Assembly (NCBI GenBank): GCA_013791955.1
Contig: VMSW01000008.1
Location: 149,858-213,857, forward strand
Origin: Propionicimonas sp.
GTDB taxonomy: Bacteria > Actinomycetota > Actinomycetes > Propionibacteriales > Propionibacteriaceae
Direction: 5' to 3'
DNA: 64,000 nt
The notes below the pieces were generated by a model, which was not told where the DNA came from, did not search any database, and worked only from the letters and a program-made list of their open reading frames with translations. This document shows, piece by piece, positions 55,937 through 64,000 of this stretch; positions within the stretch are counted from its first letter, which is position 1, and each line of letters starts with the position of its first letter. The translations under genes and the position numbers were made by a program.

Positions 55937-57757
55937 ATGAACGAAACTGGGGCCGAGGCGGAGCCCACCACCGTTGGCGCAATGTTGCGCTGGCGGGTGG
56001 CAGCTTCTGGGTCGAGCGAAGCATTCCGCTATCGGGATGCAACTGAGGAATGGGTCTCAATCGACTGGGTAGAAACCCAGCGCCGAGTGGACGTCATCGC
56101 TGCCGCGCTGCTGGCGCTGGGGTTGAAGACCGAAGAGCGAGTGACCATCGTCGCCGGCACGCGACTCGAATGGGTGCTGGCTGACCTGGCCATCAACTGC
56201 GCCGGCGGGGCGACCACCACCATCTACCCAAACACGACTGGCGACGACTTTCAGCACATCATTGGCGACTCCGGCTCGGTGATGGTGTTCGCCGAGAACG
56301 CCGAGCAGTTGGCCAAGCTCGACGCCGCCCCGAAAGTGGCCGCCGGCATCACCCACGTCATCTTGATGGACGGCGAGGGCGACGGCGACCGAGTGCTGAG
56401 TTGGGCCGATTTGATCCAGCGCGGTGAGGCCAAGCTGGCCGAGGATCCGGGCGTGGTCGATGGCGCGATCGCCGCCGCCACCCCCGACCAGCTAGCCACC
56501 CTGATCTACACCTCCGGCACCACCGGTCGAGCTAAGGGTGTGGAACTGCTGCACAGCTGTTGGGTCTATGAGGGCCTGACCCTGCGCGACATGAAGATCA
56601 TTCCGCCCGGCTACGTCCAGTACCTGTGGCTGCCGTTGTCGCACGTCTTCGGCAAAGCCCTCATCGCCACCCAGATGGCGATCGGGTTCAGCTCGGCGGT
56701 CGATGGCCGGGTCGACAAGATCGTGGCCGGGCTCGGCGAGGTCAGCCCGGAGTTCATGTGCGGCGCGCCGCGCATCTTCGAGAAGGTTCGCAGCGCAGTG
56801 ATGCTGGCGTCCCCGCGTGGTGCAGTCAAGGGACGGATCGCGCGGTGGGCCTTCTCCGTCGGGCGCGACTCGCGGGAGTACCGGATGGCGGGCCAGCCGA
56901 TGCCAGCTGCGATGCGGGCCTCCTACGCGATCGCCGACAAGCTGGTGTTCAGCAAGCTGAAGGCCAAAATGGGCGGCAACGTTGAGTTCTTCGTTTCCGG
57001 CTCGGCCAAGCTGAGCGAGCAGGTACAGGCGTGGTTCTATTCGGCCGGGCTGCTGGTGGTCGAGGGCTACGGAATGACCGAAACCAGCGCGATTAGCTGC
57101 TTCAACGTGCCCCAGAAGCCGCGCTTTGGCACCGTTGGACCGGCGCTGCCTGGCACCGAAGTGCGGCTCGCCGAAGACGGTGAGGTGCTGATCAAAGGCC
57201 CCGGCGTGATGCGCGGCTACCACAACGACCCCGAGCACACTGCCGAGGTACTGATCGATGGCTGGTTCCACACTGGCGATATCGGCGTCTTCGACGCGGA
57301 CGGCTACCTGTCGATCACCGACCGCAAGAAGGACCTGATGAAGACCTCCAGCGGCAAGTACGTCGCGCCGGTGAAGGTCGAAACCGTCATCGGGGCGACC
57401 ATCCCCTACGTGTCCCAGGTGGTGGCGGTGGGCGATGGCCGCAAGTACATCTCCGCGCTGCTCACCATGGACCGCGACAACCTGAACAAGTGGGCGGTCC
57501 GCAAGGGATTGGCCGACCTGTCCTATGCCGAACTCACTCAGCACCCGGAACTGCGCAAAACGCTGGAGCGATTCATCGCTTCGGCCAACGCCAAACTGGA
57601 GCGCTGGGAGACGGTGAAGCGGTTCGCAGTGCTGCCCACCGAACTGAGCGTGGACGACGGTGGCGTCACCCCGAACATGAAGATTCGTCGCAAGGTGGTC
57701 ACTGACATGTACGCCGACGTTGTCGACTCCCTCTACGACGACGAACCGGGCGCGTGA
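55937..57757 (+). CDS. long-chain fatty-acid-CoA ligase (FadD15-like)
   Basis: A 606-aa AMP-forming acyl-CoA synthetase. The P-loop motif IYTSGTTGRAKGVEL (near 196-210) and the GYGMTETSAI motif (A5, near residue 377) are present, as are GDIGVFDADGYLSITDRKKDLMKTSSGKY (A7-A8) and the C-terminal ANAKLERWETVKRF. The arrangement and NTTGDDFQHIIGDSG segment match bacterial FadD15/AAS-type long-chain ligases. ATG 55937 follows GGGAGAGA; upstream codons belong to the marR region. It overlaps the thioesterase gene by 4 bp. Acid chain length not known. Together the pair could activate a fatty or aromatic acid and hydrolyse the CoA ester. Confidence 0.92.
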   Translation: MNETGAEAEPTTVGAMLRWRVAASGSSEAFRYRDATEEWVSIDWVETQRRVDVIAAALLALGLKTEERVTIVAGTRLEWVLADLAINCAGGATTTIYPNTTGDDFQHIIGDSGSVMVFAENAEQLAKLDAAPKVAAGITHVILMDGEGDGDRVLSWADLIQRGEAKLAEDPGVVDGAIAAATPDQLATLIYTSGTTGRAKGVELLHSCWVYEGLTLRDMKIIPPGYVQYLWLPLSHVFGKALIATQMAIGFSSAVDGRVDKIVAGLGEVSPEFMCGAPRIFEKVRSAVMLASPRGAVKGRIARWAFSVGRDSREYRMAGQPMPAAMRASYAIADKLVFSKLKAKMGGNVEFFVSGSAKLSEQVQAWFYSAGLLVVEGYGMTETSAISCFNVPQKPRFGTVGPALPGTEVRLAEDGEVLIKGPGVMRGYHNDPEHTAEVLIDGWFHTGDIGVFDADGYLSITDRKKDLMKTSSGKYVAPVKVETVIGATIPYVSQVVAVGDGRKYISALLTMDRDNLNKWAVRKGLADLSYAELTQHPELRKTLERFIASANAKLERWETVKRFAVLPTELSVDDGGVTPNMKIRRKVVTDMYADVVDSLYDDEPGA

Positions 57758-58614
57758 GTAGCTACACCAGCAGGGTCCAGCTGCGCTGGGTTGACCTGGA
57801 TGCCCAGGGGCACGTGAACAATGCGGTAGTCGCCGACTATTTGCAGGAGGCCCGGGTTGAGTGGCTGTTGGCTGGACCCAACGCGCACCTGCTTGGCGAC
57901 TCCACCATGGTGGTTGGCCATCAGGTGGAGTACCTCGGGCCAATCAACTTCAGCCTCGAACCGGTGCGAGTGGACTTGTCGATGGGGGCGGTCGGGGCGT
58001 CCAGGTTCGTGTTGGCCTATTCGGTGATTCAAGACGACCGCGAGGTGGCGCGGGGCCGCTCGACCCTGTGCCTGTTCGACTATCGCGCCAACCGGGTACG
58101 CCGAATGACCGGAGCCGAGCGGAGCTGGTTCGCGGCCCAATCCGAACCCCTGGAGCCGTTGCCGACCTTGGGTAGCTGGCAGGTGGGCGAGCAGGCGCAT
58201 GAGTACGAGTTCACCGTGCGGTGGTCGGATCTGGATTCCTACGGTCACGTCAACAACGTTCGGGTCTTCGACTACATCGCTGAGGCCCGGGTGCACCTGA
58301 ACCCCGACCCGGACGGGCCCCACCGAATGGCAGTGGCCGCGGCCGACGGGATGCTGTGGATGGTGGCCCGCCAGGACGTGGACTACCTGGGCCAGATTCT
58401 GCTGCGTCCGGAGCCCTACGTGGTGCGCACTGCCATTGGACGGGTGGGTCGCACCTCAGCAACCACGGTGGCCGAAGTGGTGGACCCAACTGATGGGCGC
58501 GTGCTGGTGCGGACCCGCACGGTGGTGGTGAGCGGCGACGCGCAGGGCCGTCCGGTGCCGTTGCCGCCGCTGATGTTGCGCGCCGCAGAGCTTTGGCCAG
58601 CAGTTGCCCGCTAA
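57754..58614 (+). CDS. double hotdog acyl-CoA thioesterase
   Basis: A 286-aa protein made of two 4HBT/thioesterase hotdog domains, residues about 1-125 and 145-280. Each has the motif D(L)Dxx(G)HVNNxxxxDYxxEAR: VDLDAQGHVNNAVVADYLQEAR near residue 10-30 and SDLDSYGHVNNVRVFDYIAEAR near 158-178, where the Asp or His-Val-Asn is the active-site region. GTG start inside the GTGA overlap with the ligase. It likely hydrolyses acyl-CoA, or supplies a proofreading role to the ligase. Convergent with the LacI gene, 4 bp away. Confidence 0.88.
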   Translation: MSSYTSRVQLRWVDLDAQGHVNNAVVADYLQEARVEWLLAGPNAHLLGDSTMVVGHQVEYLGPINFSLEPVRVDLSMGAVGASRFVLAYSVIQDDREVARGRSTLCLFDYRANRVRRMTGAERSWFAAQSEPLEPLPTLGSWQVGEQAHEYEFTVRWSDLDSYGHVNNVRVFDYIAEARVHLNPDPDGPHRMAVAAADGMLWMVARQDVDYLGQILLRPEPYVVRTAIGRVGRTSATTVAEVVDPTDGRVLVRTRTVVVSGDAQGRPVPLPPLMLRAAELWPAVAR

Positions 58615-58618
58615 GGCG

Positions 58619-59626
58619 CTAGCCCGAGGTGCTGCGCACCAGGCTTGAAGAGGCTCGCACGATGAGCTCCGGCACGAACGGCGGATGCGGATTGCCGGCG
58701 AGCAACAGCTCGGCCGCAGCCCAACCCATCGCGCGCATCGGTTGACGCACTGAACTCAGCGGCACCATCAGTTCTGCGGCGAGGAAAAGGTCGTCATAGC
58801 CGACCACAGCCACATCTTCGGGCACCCGCAGCCCACGCACCCGCAGTTCGCGCAGCACCCCCAGCGCGACGATGTCGTTGATGGTGAACACCGCCGTCGG
58901 TGGTCGGGACGAATCCAGCAGCGGGATCAGTTCCTGTTGGCCACCATTGGCGCTGATATCGCTGAGGTGCACTATCTGCAGCACCTCAGCCGGGTCCAGC
59001 CCGGCTGCCTGGACGGCCTCGGTCGCCCCCTGACAACGCTGCTGGCTGGGCTGCAGCACCTTTTGGCCAGCAATGATGGCGATTCGACGGTGGCCCATCT
59101 CCAGCAGATGGGATACCGCTTCCCGTCCGCCGTGGACGTTGTCGACGCCGACGCTTGGCCGCCCAGGAATGTCGGCGTCCAGCAGCACCGATGGGATGCC
59201 GAGGTGGCCCAATGCGGTAAGTCGGCTCGCGGTGGCGTCCATTGGGGTGATCAATACGCCTCGGACGCCCTGTTCAGTCAGCAGCCGCAGGAAACTGGCC
59301 TCCCGCTCGGGGTTGTTGTCCGAACTGCACATGATCAGGGTGTGATCATCGGCGGCGAGGCGGTCTTCGATGCCGCGAATCAGCTCGGTATAGAACGGGT
59401 TGGAGACGTCAGAGACGATCGCCCCCACCATGCTGGAAACCCCAGCTCGGAGGTGGCGGGCTGAGGCGTTGCGGTGGAAGTTGAGCTCGGTCATCGCCGA
59501 TTCAACTCGCTCCCGGGTCGCTACCGAAACCAGCTCAGGGCGATTTAGCACATTCGAAACCGTGCCAACCGAGACCTTCGCCAGTGCAGCTACATCTTTT
59601 ACATTCGAACGGTGGGGTGGTGCCAT
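58619..59626 (-). CDS. LacI-family transcriptional regulator
   Basis: A 335-aa regulator: HTH VKDVAALAKVSVGTVSNVLNRPELV (residues 9-33) with the hinge helix ASARHLRAG, followed by a periplasmic-binding-like ligand domain (LVxxxVSNPFYTELIRGIED and the C-terminal LSSVRQPMRAMGWAAAELLL). AAGGA precedes the ATG. It has no sugar gene beside it: the neighbours are pyrC upstream and the thioesterase convergently, so its target is probably elsewhere, possibly the sugar cassette at 5014-8911. Ligand unknown. Confidence 0.9.
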   Translation of the reverse strand: MAPPHRSNVKDVAALAKVSVGTVSNVLNRPELVSVATRERVESAMTELNFHRNASARHLRAGVSSMVGAIVSDVSNPFYTELIRGIEDRLAADDHTLIMCSSDNNPEREASFLRLLTEQGVRGVLITPMDATASRLTALGHLGIPSVLLDADIPGRPSVGVDNVHGGREAVSHLLEMGHRRIAIIAGQKVLQPSQQRCQGATEAVQAAGLDPAEVLQIVHLSDISANGGQQELIPLLDSSRPPTAVFTINDIVALGVLRELRVRGLRVPEDVAVVGYDDLFLAAELMVPLSSVRQPMRAMGWAAAELLLAGNPHPPFVPELIVRASSSLVRSTSG

Positions 59627-59687
59627 CTGGGTCCTTCACAAGCCAGTGGATGGGGTGATCATAGCTAGGAGTGAATTTTGGGCCGAG

Positions 59688-60971
59688 CTAACGCTGGTAG
59701 GTGATCCTCCCGCGCCAGATGGTCGCCACTATTGGGTCCGGCAGTTCGCGGCCGTGATACGGGTTGTTCCGAGAACGGGAGCGGGACGCCTCGGCGTCGA
59801 CCGTGGCCCGGGCGTTCGGGTCTACCAGGGTGATGTTGGCCGGTTCGCCGATCGCCAGTGGCCGCCCCTGGGTGCTGGTCTGGCTATACCGGGCTGGGGC
59901 GTAGGACATCCGCTCAACCAGGGTTGGCCAATCCATTCGACCGGTGTTGACCATGACCTCCATCACCACCGCCAGGGCCTGCTCCAGGCCGAGCATTCCG
60001 GGCAGCGCCACATCGAAGGGGTGATCCTTGTCCTGGCGGGCGTGCGGCGCGTGATCGGTGCCCACCATTTCGATGGTGCCATCGGCCAATGCCTCGCGGA
60101 CGGCTTCCAGATGCTCGCTGGTGCGCAACGGCGGATTCACCTTGAAGGTGGTGTCGTAGCCGGCCACCAGCGGGGTGTCGAGCAGCAGATGGTGCGGGGT
60201 GACCTCGGTGGTCACCTTGATGCCGCGCTTCTTGGCCCAGCGGATCACCTCGACGCTTTCGGCGGTGGAAACGTGGCAGACGTGAATCCGAGAATCGGTC
60301 AGTTCGGCCAACTGGACGTCGCGGGCCACGATCACACTCTCGGCCTGCGAGGGCCAGCCAGCCAGGCCGAGGCGACCAGACCACTCCGATTCGTGGCAGC
60401 AGGCATTCGGACCGGCCAGCCGCGGATCCTGGGAGTGCTGAGCAATCACGCCGTTGAACGACTTGACGTAGGTGAGGGCGCGGCGCATCACGAGGGAATC
60501 GGAGACGCATTTGCCGTCGTCGGAGAACACTCGCACTGCGGCCTTGGAGTTGGCCATCCGGCCCAGCTCAGAAAGCTCCTCGCCACCCAGCCCTTTCGTG
60601 ACCGCCCCCACGACCCGCACCTCGCAATGCCCGTCGCGTTCGCCCAGGCTCTGGACGTATTCGGCTGCTTCAGCGGTGTCGGTGACCGGGGTCAGGTTCG
60701 CCATCGCGTGCACGCAGGTGAAGCCGCCCCTGGCCGCCGCCGCCGTGCCAGTGTCTACGGTCTCGGCGTCTTCGCGGCCAGGTTGACGCAAGTGGGTGTG
60801 GGAGTCGACCAGCCCAGGCAGCGCCAGGAGGCCATCGGCGTCCAGACGTTGCGTCCCGGCCGGTGCTGAGGCCGGATCGGCCAGTTTGCCGTCCGCGATG
60901 AACAGGTCGGTGGTGGTGCCATCAGCCAGTTTGGCGCCCGTGATCAGCAGGTTCCCAGTGGTGGGGGTCAA
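59688..60971 (-). CDS. pyrC: dihydroorotase
   Basis: A 427-aa zinc amidohydrolase that cyclises carbamoyl-aspartate to dihydroorotate. The metal-binding [13 protein letters not shown] (His-x-His, near residue 58) is followed by [17 protein letters not shown]; the metal ligands continue in [17 protein letters not shown] and the [13 protein letters not shown] (near residue 307) block. Typical of the type I dihydroorotases that are partnered with PyrB. The start is TTG 60971 in a 4-bp TTGA overlap with the pyrB stop. Last of pyrR-pyrB-pyrC; no carA, carB, pyrD or pyrF follow before LacI. Confidence 0.95.
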   Translation of the reverse strand: MTPTTGNLLITGAKLADGTTTDLFIADGKLADPASAPAGTQRLDADGLLALPGLVDSHTHLRQPGREDAETVDTGTAAAARGGFTCVHAMANLTPVTDTAEAAEYVQSLGERDGHCEVRVVGAVTKGLGGEELSELGRMANSKAAVRVFSDDGKCVSDSLVMRRALTYVKSFNGVIAQHSQDPRLAGPNACCHESEWSGRLGLAGWPSQAESVIVARDVQLAELTDSRIHVCHVSTAESVEVIRWAKKRGIKVTTEVTPHHLLLDTPLVAGYDTTFKVNPPLRTSEHLEAVREALADGTIEMVGTDHAPHARQDKDHPFDVALPGMLGLEQALAVVMEVMVNTGRMDWPTLVERMSYAPARYSQTSTQGRPLAIGEPANITLVDPNARATVDAEASRSRSRNNPYHGRELPDPIVATIWRGRITYQR

Positions 60972-61906
60972 CGTATTGCTCCTTCTTCCGAGCCCAGCAG
61001 GTGGTAAAGAACGCTCATTCGGATCGCCACCCCAGCAGCTACCTGCTCCAATACCAGCGAGTTGGCCGCATCGGCGGCTGCGCTGGAAATCTCGACGCCA
61101 CGGTTCATCGGGCCCGGGTGGCAGATCGCTGCTCCCGGCTTCATTTTTGCCAAACGCTCCGGGGTGAGCCCGTATCGCTCGGTGTATTCGCGCTCAGTTG
61201 GGAAGAAGCCGCCAGCCATGCGTTCGCGCTGCACCCGCAGCATCATCACGATGTCGGCTTCGGGTAGCACGGTGTCGAAATCGCCGGTGACTTCACAGTC
61301 CCATTCGTTGACGCCAGTGGGCACCAGGGTGGGTGGGGCTACCAGCACCACGTCGCTGCCCAGGATCTGTTGCAGCAACACATTGGAGCGGGCCACCCGT
61401 GAGTGCAGGACGTCGCCGACGATGGCAACCTTCTTGCCGGCGAAGCCTTCGGCGCCGATTCGGCGGAAGTGCTGGCGCATCGAGAAGGCGTCCAGCAGGG
61501 CTTGAGTGGGGTGTTCGTGCTGGCCGTCGCCAGCGTTGATGACCTGGGCCTTCACCCAGCTGGCCACTTGGGCGGCCGCACCGGAGGAGGCGTGGCGGAT
61601 GACGAAGGCGTCCACGCCCATCGCGTCCAAGGTCATCATGGTGTCGCGCAGCGATTCGCCCTTGGACACGGAGGAGCCCTTGGCTGAAACGTTGATGGTG
61701 TCGGCGCTGAGCCATTTACCGGCGATCTCGAAGCTGGTGCGAGTGCGGGTGGAATCCTCGAAGAAGATGTTGACGACGGTGCGGCCGCGCAGCGCGGGCA
61801 GCTTCTTCACCGACCGGGACTGCACCTGCTGCATCTCTTCGGCGAGATCGAGGAGGGCGTTGGTGCTGGCCAGATCAAGATCGGCGCAGCTGAGTAGGTG
61901 GCGCAT
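60968..61906 (-). CDS. pyrB: aspartate carbamoyltransferase catalytic subunit
   Basis: A 312-aa enzyme for the second step of pyrimidine synthesis (carbamoyl phosphate + aspartate). The carbamoyl-phosphate site motif [13 protein letters not shown] (near residues 49-61), a [10 protein letters not shown] segment near 130 and the MLRVQRERM block near 225 are intact. Family length 300-315. ATG 61906 overlaps the pyrR stop by 4 bp (ATGA). No pyrI regulatory gene, as is usual in actinobacteria. Confidence 0.96.
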   Translation of the reverse strand: MRHLLSCADLDLASTNALLDLAEEMQQVQSRSVKKLPALRGRTVVNIFFEDSTRTRTSFEIAGKWLSADTINVSAKGSSVSKGESLRDTMMTLDAMGVDAFVIRHASSGAAAQVASWVKAQVINAGDGQHEHPTQALLDAFSMRQHFRRIGAEGFAGKKVAIVGDVLHSRVARSNVLLQQILGSDVVLVAPPTLVPTGVNEWDCEVTGDFDTVLPEADIVMMLRVQRERMAGGFFPTEREYTERYGLTPERLAKMKPGAAICHPGPMNRGVEISSAAADAANSLVLEQVAAGVAIRMSVLYHLLGSEEGAIR

Positions 61907-62478
61907 CAGGCCCTCCCGGTTCGGGTGATGGTGATCGCGTCGGCGGCGTCCAGTTCACTGACCAGCACCGAGACTCGCTCGTCAGTTGCGGCTTGGATGG
62001 TACGGCCAACGGTGTCGGCCGAGATCGGCAGCTCCCGGTGGCCTCGGTCGACCAGGACGGCCAACCGGACGGCCTTGGGTCGGCCCAGGTCCCGCAGGGC
62101 ATCGAAGGCGGCCCCGATGGTGCGCCCGGAGTAGAGCACGTCGTCGACCAGGACCACCACGGCATCATCGATCGAGCCGGGGATACTGGTGCGAGCCGGA
62201 TTCCGGGTCGGGTTGGCGCGCAGGTCGTCGCGGTACATGGTGATGTCGAGTTCGCCCAGGCGTACCGGGTGGCCCTCGATGTCGCCGATGAGTTTCGCGA
62301 GCCGCCGGGCCAGGTGGACCCCGCGGGTTGGAATGCCGAGCACAAGCAGGTTTTCGGCGCCGTGGTTAGCTTCGAGAATCTCGTGGGCCATCCGCGCCAA
62401 CACTCGGGCGACTTCGGAGGCGTCAGCGACCACGCGGGAAACCTGGGGTGTCGGGGTGTTGGTTGCTGGATCAGCCAC
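61906..62478 (-). CDS. pyrR: bifunctional pyr-operon regulator/uracil phosphoribosyltransferase
   Basis: A 190-aa PyrR. It binds pyr mRNA in response to UMP/UTP and also forms UMP from uracil and PRPP. The PRPP-binding motif [14 protein letters not shown] is near residue 112, with [17 protein letters not shown] near 43 and the basic [12 protein letters not shown] segment near 75. GTG 62478 has GAGGAG 6 nt upstream; longer upstream codons would include leader RNA. It is first in the pyrRBC operon, 4 bp overlap with pyrB. The candidate binding site and SD-sequestering hairpin lie in its own 5' leader. Confidence 0.95.
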   Translation of the reverse strand: MADPATNTPTPQVSRVVADASEVARVLARMAHEILEANHGAENLLVLGIPTRGVHLARRLAKLIGDIEGHPVRLGELDITMYRDDLRANPTRNPARTSIPGSIDDAVVVLVDDVLYSGRTIGAAFDALRDLGRPKAVRLAVLVDRGHRELPISADTVGRTIQAATDERVSVLVSELDAADAITITRTGRA

Positions 62479-62560
62479 GCAGCGCTCCTCGGTCTCGAAC
62501 CCGGGGCTAGTGCGAGGCCACCAGGCTTCGAGCGGCCAATCTAGCTCACCGGGACCCGGT
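62479..62560 (-). promoter_or_regulatory. candidate PyrR-responsive leader with SD-masking stem
   Basis: In the minus-strand RNA, the segment at 62536-62560 contains GGGUCCCGGUGAGC, similar to the PyrR-binding loop form UCCxGxGAG. Further down, CCUCG (from 62513-62517) can pair with CGAGG (62487-62491), which is part of the pyrR ribosome site GAGGAG. Together they suggest translational control as described for actinobacterial pyr leaders. The PyrR match is approximate. Confidence 0.42.
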
Positions 62561-62625
62561 TGTGCGCGCGCAGCCATCGCGTATCGGATGGCGGCACCTG
62601 CGCAGGCACCCACTCAGACGCCAAC

Positions 62626-64000
62626 TCAGGCACACAGGGACGGACCATCCCAGCCTGATTGAGTCGGTGTCCTGGTTGTGTCAGTCCTGGTTGTGCTGGG
62701 CTCGTCGGCTAGTCGTCCGGTGCCGCCGAGTCTTCGGTGGCGAACTGGTCGTCGTTGTCGGTCGAGGCGTTTTGGGGGTATTAGTTCGGGGAGGTCGTCG
62801 TCGGCTATTCGGATTTCCCATTGGTCGCGGGTGGTGAATTTGGCGGGTTCGACGAGGCCGTGGTGGTGGTGACAAAACAGGACCAGGTTGGCTAGTGAGG
62901 TTGGGCCGCCCAGCCACCAGGGTTCGATGTGGTGGGCGTCACAGGCAGTGTCGGGCATGTCGCAGCCGGGGAAGACGCAACCACCATCGCGTTGGGTGAG
63001 CGCGGTCCGGATTGGTGGGGTTACCAGCCGGTGGTCTCGGCCGACGTCCAGGACCTCGGAGTCTGATCCCAGCACGACCGGAGCTAACTCGGCATCGCAA
63101 CAGGCTCGGCGTAGGTCACCGGCCGACAGCGCTTCGCCGTTGGCGATGAGGATCCCGGCACCTACGGCGGCGGTTTGGAGTTTGTCGTAGTCGAGTTTCA
63201 CGACTATCCGTGCTACCCCCACTCCGGGGGCAGGCTTGGCCCGGCGGGCGGCTTCGAGCAGCGTGATCAGGGCATCGGCGCGGCGCTGCTCGGGCGTGGC
63301 CTCTGTTAGCGGGTCGCGGGCTTCGATGGCGGTGCGGCGGCGGGCCTCATGGTGGGCGGCAACCAAAGCGATGAACGCTTCGCCTTCAAGGCGGGGCAGT
63401 GACCCGTCGAACCTGATCGAGGCCCCGTCGCGGAAGAACCGCAACGATCGTTGCCGGTGAGCCATTTCAGCCGCTCGCTGTAGGCGTTGGCCGTCCAGCT
63501 CCTCGGCCACTACCGGAACTACTTCGGCGAGTACCCGGCCGGCTGCGCTGGCCAACTCTTGGGAATCCAGTTGGCTGGCCAAGCCCAGCATTACCTCCTC
63601 AGCGTGAGTCTGCTGGTTGGCGTCTAGTTGTGGTGCCAGCTCGCCCAGCACCCGGCTGATCGCTTGGGCCTGCCCGGTGTTGATTTGGCCAGCACTGGCA
63701 GCCCGACCCACCCTGGGGTGTTCGGCCAGCGACCTGGCTCGGAGCACCGCACCAGCAGCCTCTTTACGAGACAGGGTTTCCCCCATCCCCAGCCAAGAAG
63801 CCAACGGGGTACCAGCGGTCCGCAGCGAGGCTTGGGCCAGATCAGCCTCAGCAGTCAACAACCCGGTCAACGCCTCGATTCGACTCTGGACCCGGCGAGC
63901 CAGCCGCAGCCACTCCAACCGAGTCTCCGGGGCCACATCCATACCGCGTGGCTCGACCCGATCAAGGGCGCGATCAAACTCGGCCAGGAGTACCCCGGCC
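62626..64000 (-). CDS. DUF222/HNH endonuclease family protein (partial, cut by window edge)
   Basis: The C-terminal 457 or so residues of a DUF222 plus HNH protein; the coding frame is open to the window end, so the true start is beyond 64000. The ATG at 63942 is internal (LLAEFDRALDRVEPRG precedes it in frame). DUF222 occupies the upstream 300 residues. The HNH nuclease core is RDGGCVFPGCDMPDTACDAHHIEPW...LANLVLFCHHHHGLVE with the paired Cys and His ligands near the C-terminus. A Thr/Arg/Pro-rich tail ends the protein. This family is highly multiplied in actinobacteria, in mobile or intein-like contexts, with poorly known biology. Its 3' end is 66 bp from the PyrR-like site. Confidence 0.9.
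   Translation of the reverse strand, partial: AGVLLAEFDRALDRVEPRGMDVAPETRLEWLRLARRVQSRIEALTGLLTAEADLAQASLRTAGTPLASWLGMGETLSRKEAAGAVLRARSLAEHPRVGRAASAGQINTGQAQAISRVLGELAPQLDANQQTHAEEVMLGLASQLDSQELASAAGRVLAEVVPVVAEELDGQRLQRAAEMAHRQRSLRFFRDGASIRFDGSLPRLEGEAFIALVAAHHEARRRTAIEARDPLTEATPEQRRADALITLLEAARRAKPAPGVGVARIVVKLDYDKLQTAAVGAGILIANGEALSAGDLRRACCDAELAPVVLGSDSEVLDVGRDHRLVTPPIRTALTQRDGGCVFPGCDMPDTACDAHHIEPWWLGGPTSLANLVLFCHHHHGLVEPAKFTTRDQWEIRIADDDLPELIPPKRLDRQRRPVRHRRLGGTGRLADEPSTTRTDTTRTPTQSGWDGPSLCA

Noticed and set aside
63942..64000. ATG 63942 as the start of the HNH gene.
   Set aside because: The frame stays open to the window edge with DUF222-like N-terminal residues, so the gene is cut rather than starting there.
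1..64000. tRNA or rRNA genes.
   Set aside because: No cloverleaf-like segment with a TTCRANNC box and CCA-side stem, and no rRNA-like segment, was recognised by eye. A tRNAscan run would settle it.

Overview
The window is about 64 kb of high-GC DNA with dense, often overlapping genes. It looks like an actinomycete chromosome, probably Propionibacteriales/Propionibacteriaceae. The reasons are the high GC at third positions, frequent GTG/TTG starts, leaderless promoters (TANNNT about 7 nt before ATG), a DUF222/HNH endonuclease gene, an EtfD-type membrane protein, an RNase H/HtrA/EttA gene set of actinobacterial type, and many copies of the CTTCGACA(A/G)GCTCAG dispersed repeat. Species cannot be read from the sequence. 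No tRNA, rRNA, CRISPR, prophage or transposase gene was seen.

Layout. 0-5 kb: ethanolamine use (eutB, eutC, an ethanolamine permease) with a repeat-bracketed DUF6226-like gene between them. 5-9 kb: a sugar cassette (GH1 glucosidase, GPH symporter, secreted PQQ-type sugar dehydrogenase). 9-18.2 kb: TetR, ornithine-cyclodeaminase-like protein, FAD amine/amino-acid dehydrogenase, EtfD-like Fe-S membrane protein, EtfB, EtfA and an APC permease. I read this as a module that feeds electrons from an amine or amino acid to the quinone pool. 18.2-26.5 kb: RNase HI, an HtrA-like protein with a Thr at the catalytic Ser position, transporters, two lipoproteins, and an 823-aa wall hydrolase in which an NlpC/P60 domain sits inside a split glucosaminidase domain. 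26.7-27.9 kb: cysE preceded by a leaderless poly-cysteine leader peptide and a second Cys-Cys-Cys-stop mini-ORF, a likely cysteine attenuator. 28-35 kb: LysR, transporter, small enzymes and two repeat families. 35-42 kb: a TetR-controlled exporter operon (two adaptors, two ATPases, two ABC-2 permeases) like E. coli YbhGFSR, with repeat DNA translated in frame at the N-terminus of one ATPase. 42-49.6 kb: GT87-like membrane protein, PrsW-like protease and two dynamin-like GTPases. 49.8-58.6 kb: SSB, EttA, a large FAD/Fe-S oxidoreductase, MarR, acyl-CoA ligase and thioesterase. 58.6-62.5 kb: LacI and pyrR-pyrB-pyrC with a candidate PyrR leader. The right edge cuts a DUF222/HNH gene.

Themes. Amine-derived carbon and nitrogen use (ethanolamine plus the ETF module) dominates the left part. 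Envelope maintenance and export (wall hydrolase, HtrA, M50, PrsW, dynamins, ABC exporter) dominates the middle and right. The strongest unusual signals are the poly-Cys attenuator, the nested-domain wall hydrolase, the ETF-linked amine module and the translation of repeat DNA inside real genes.
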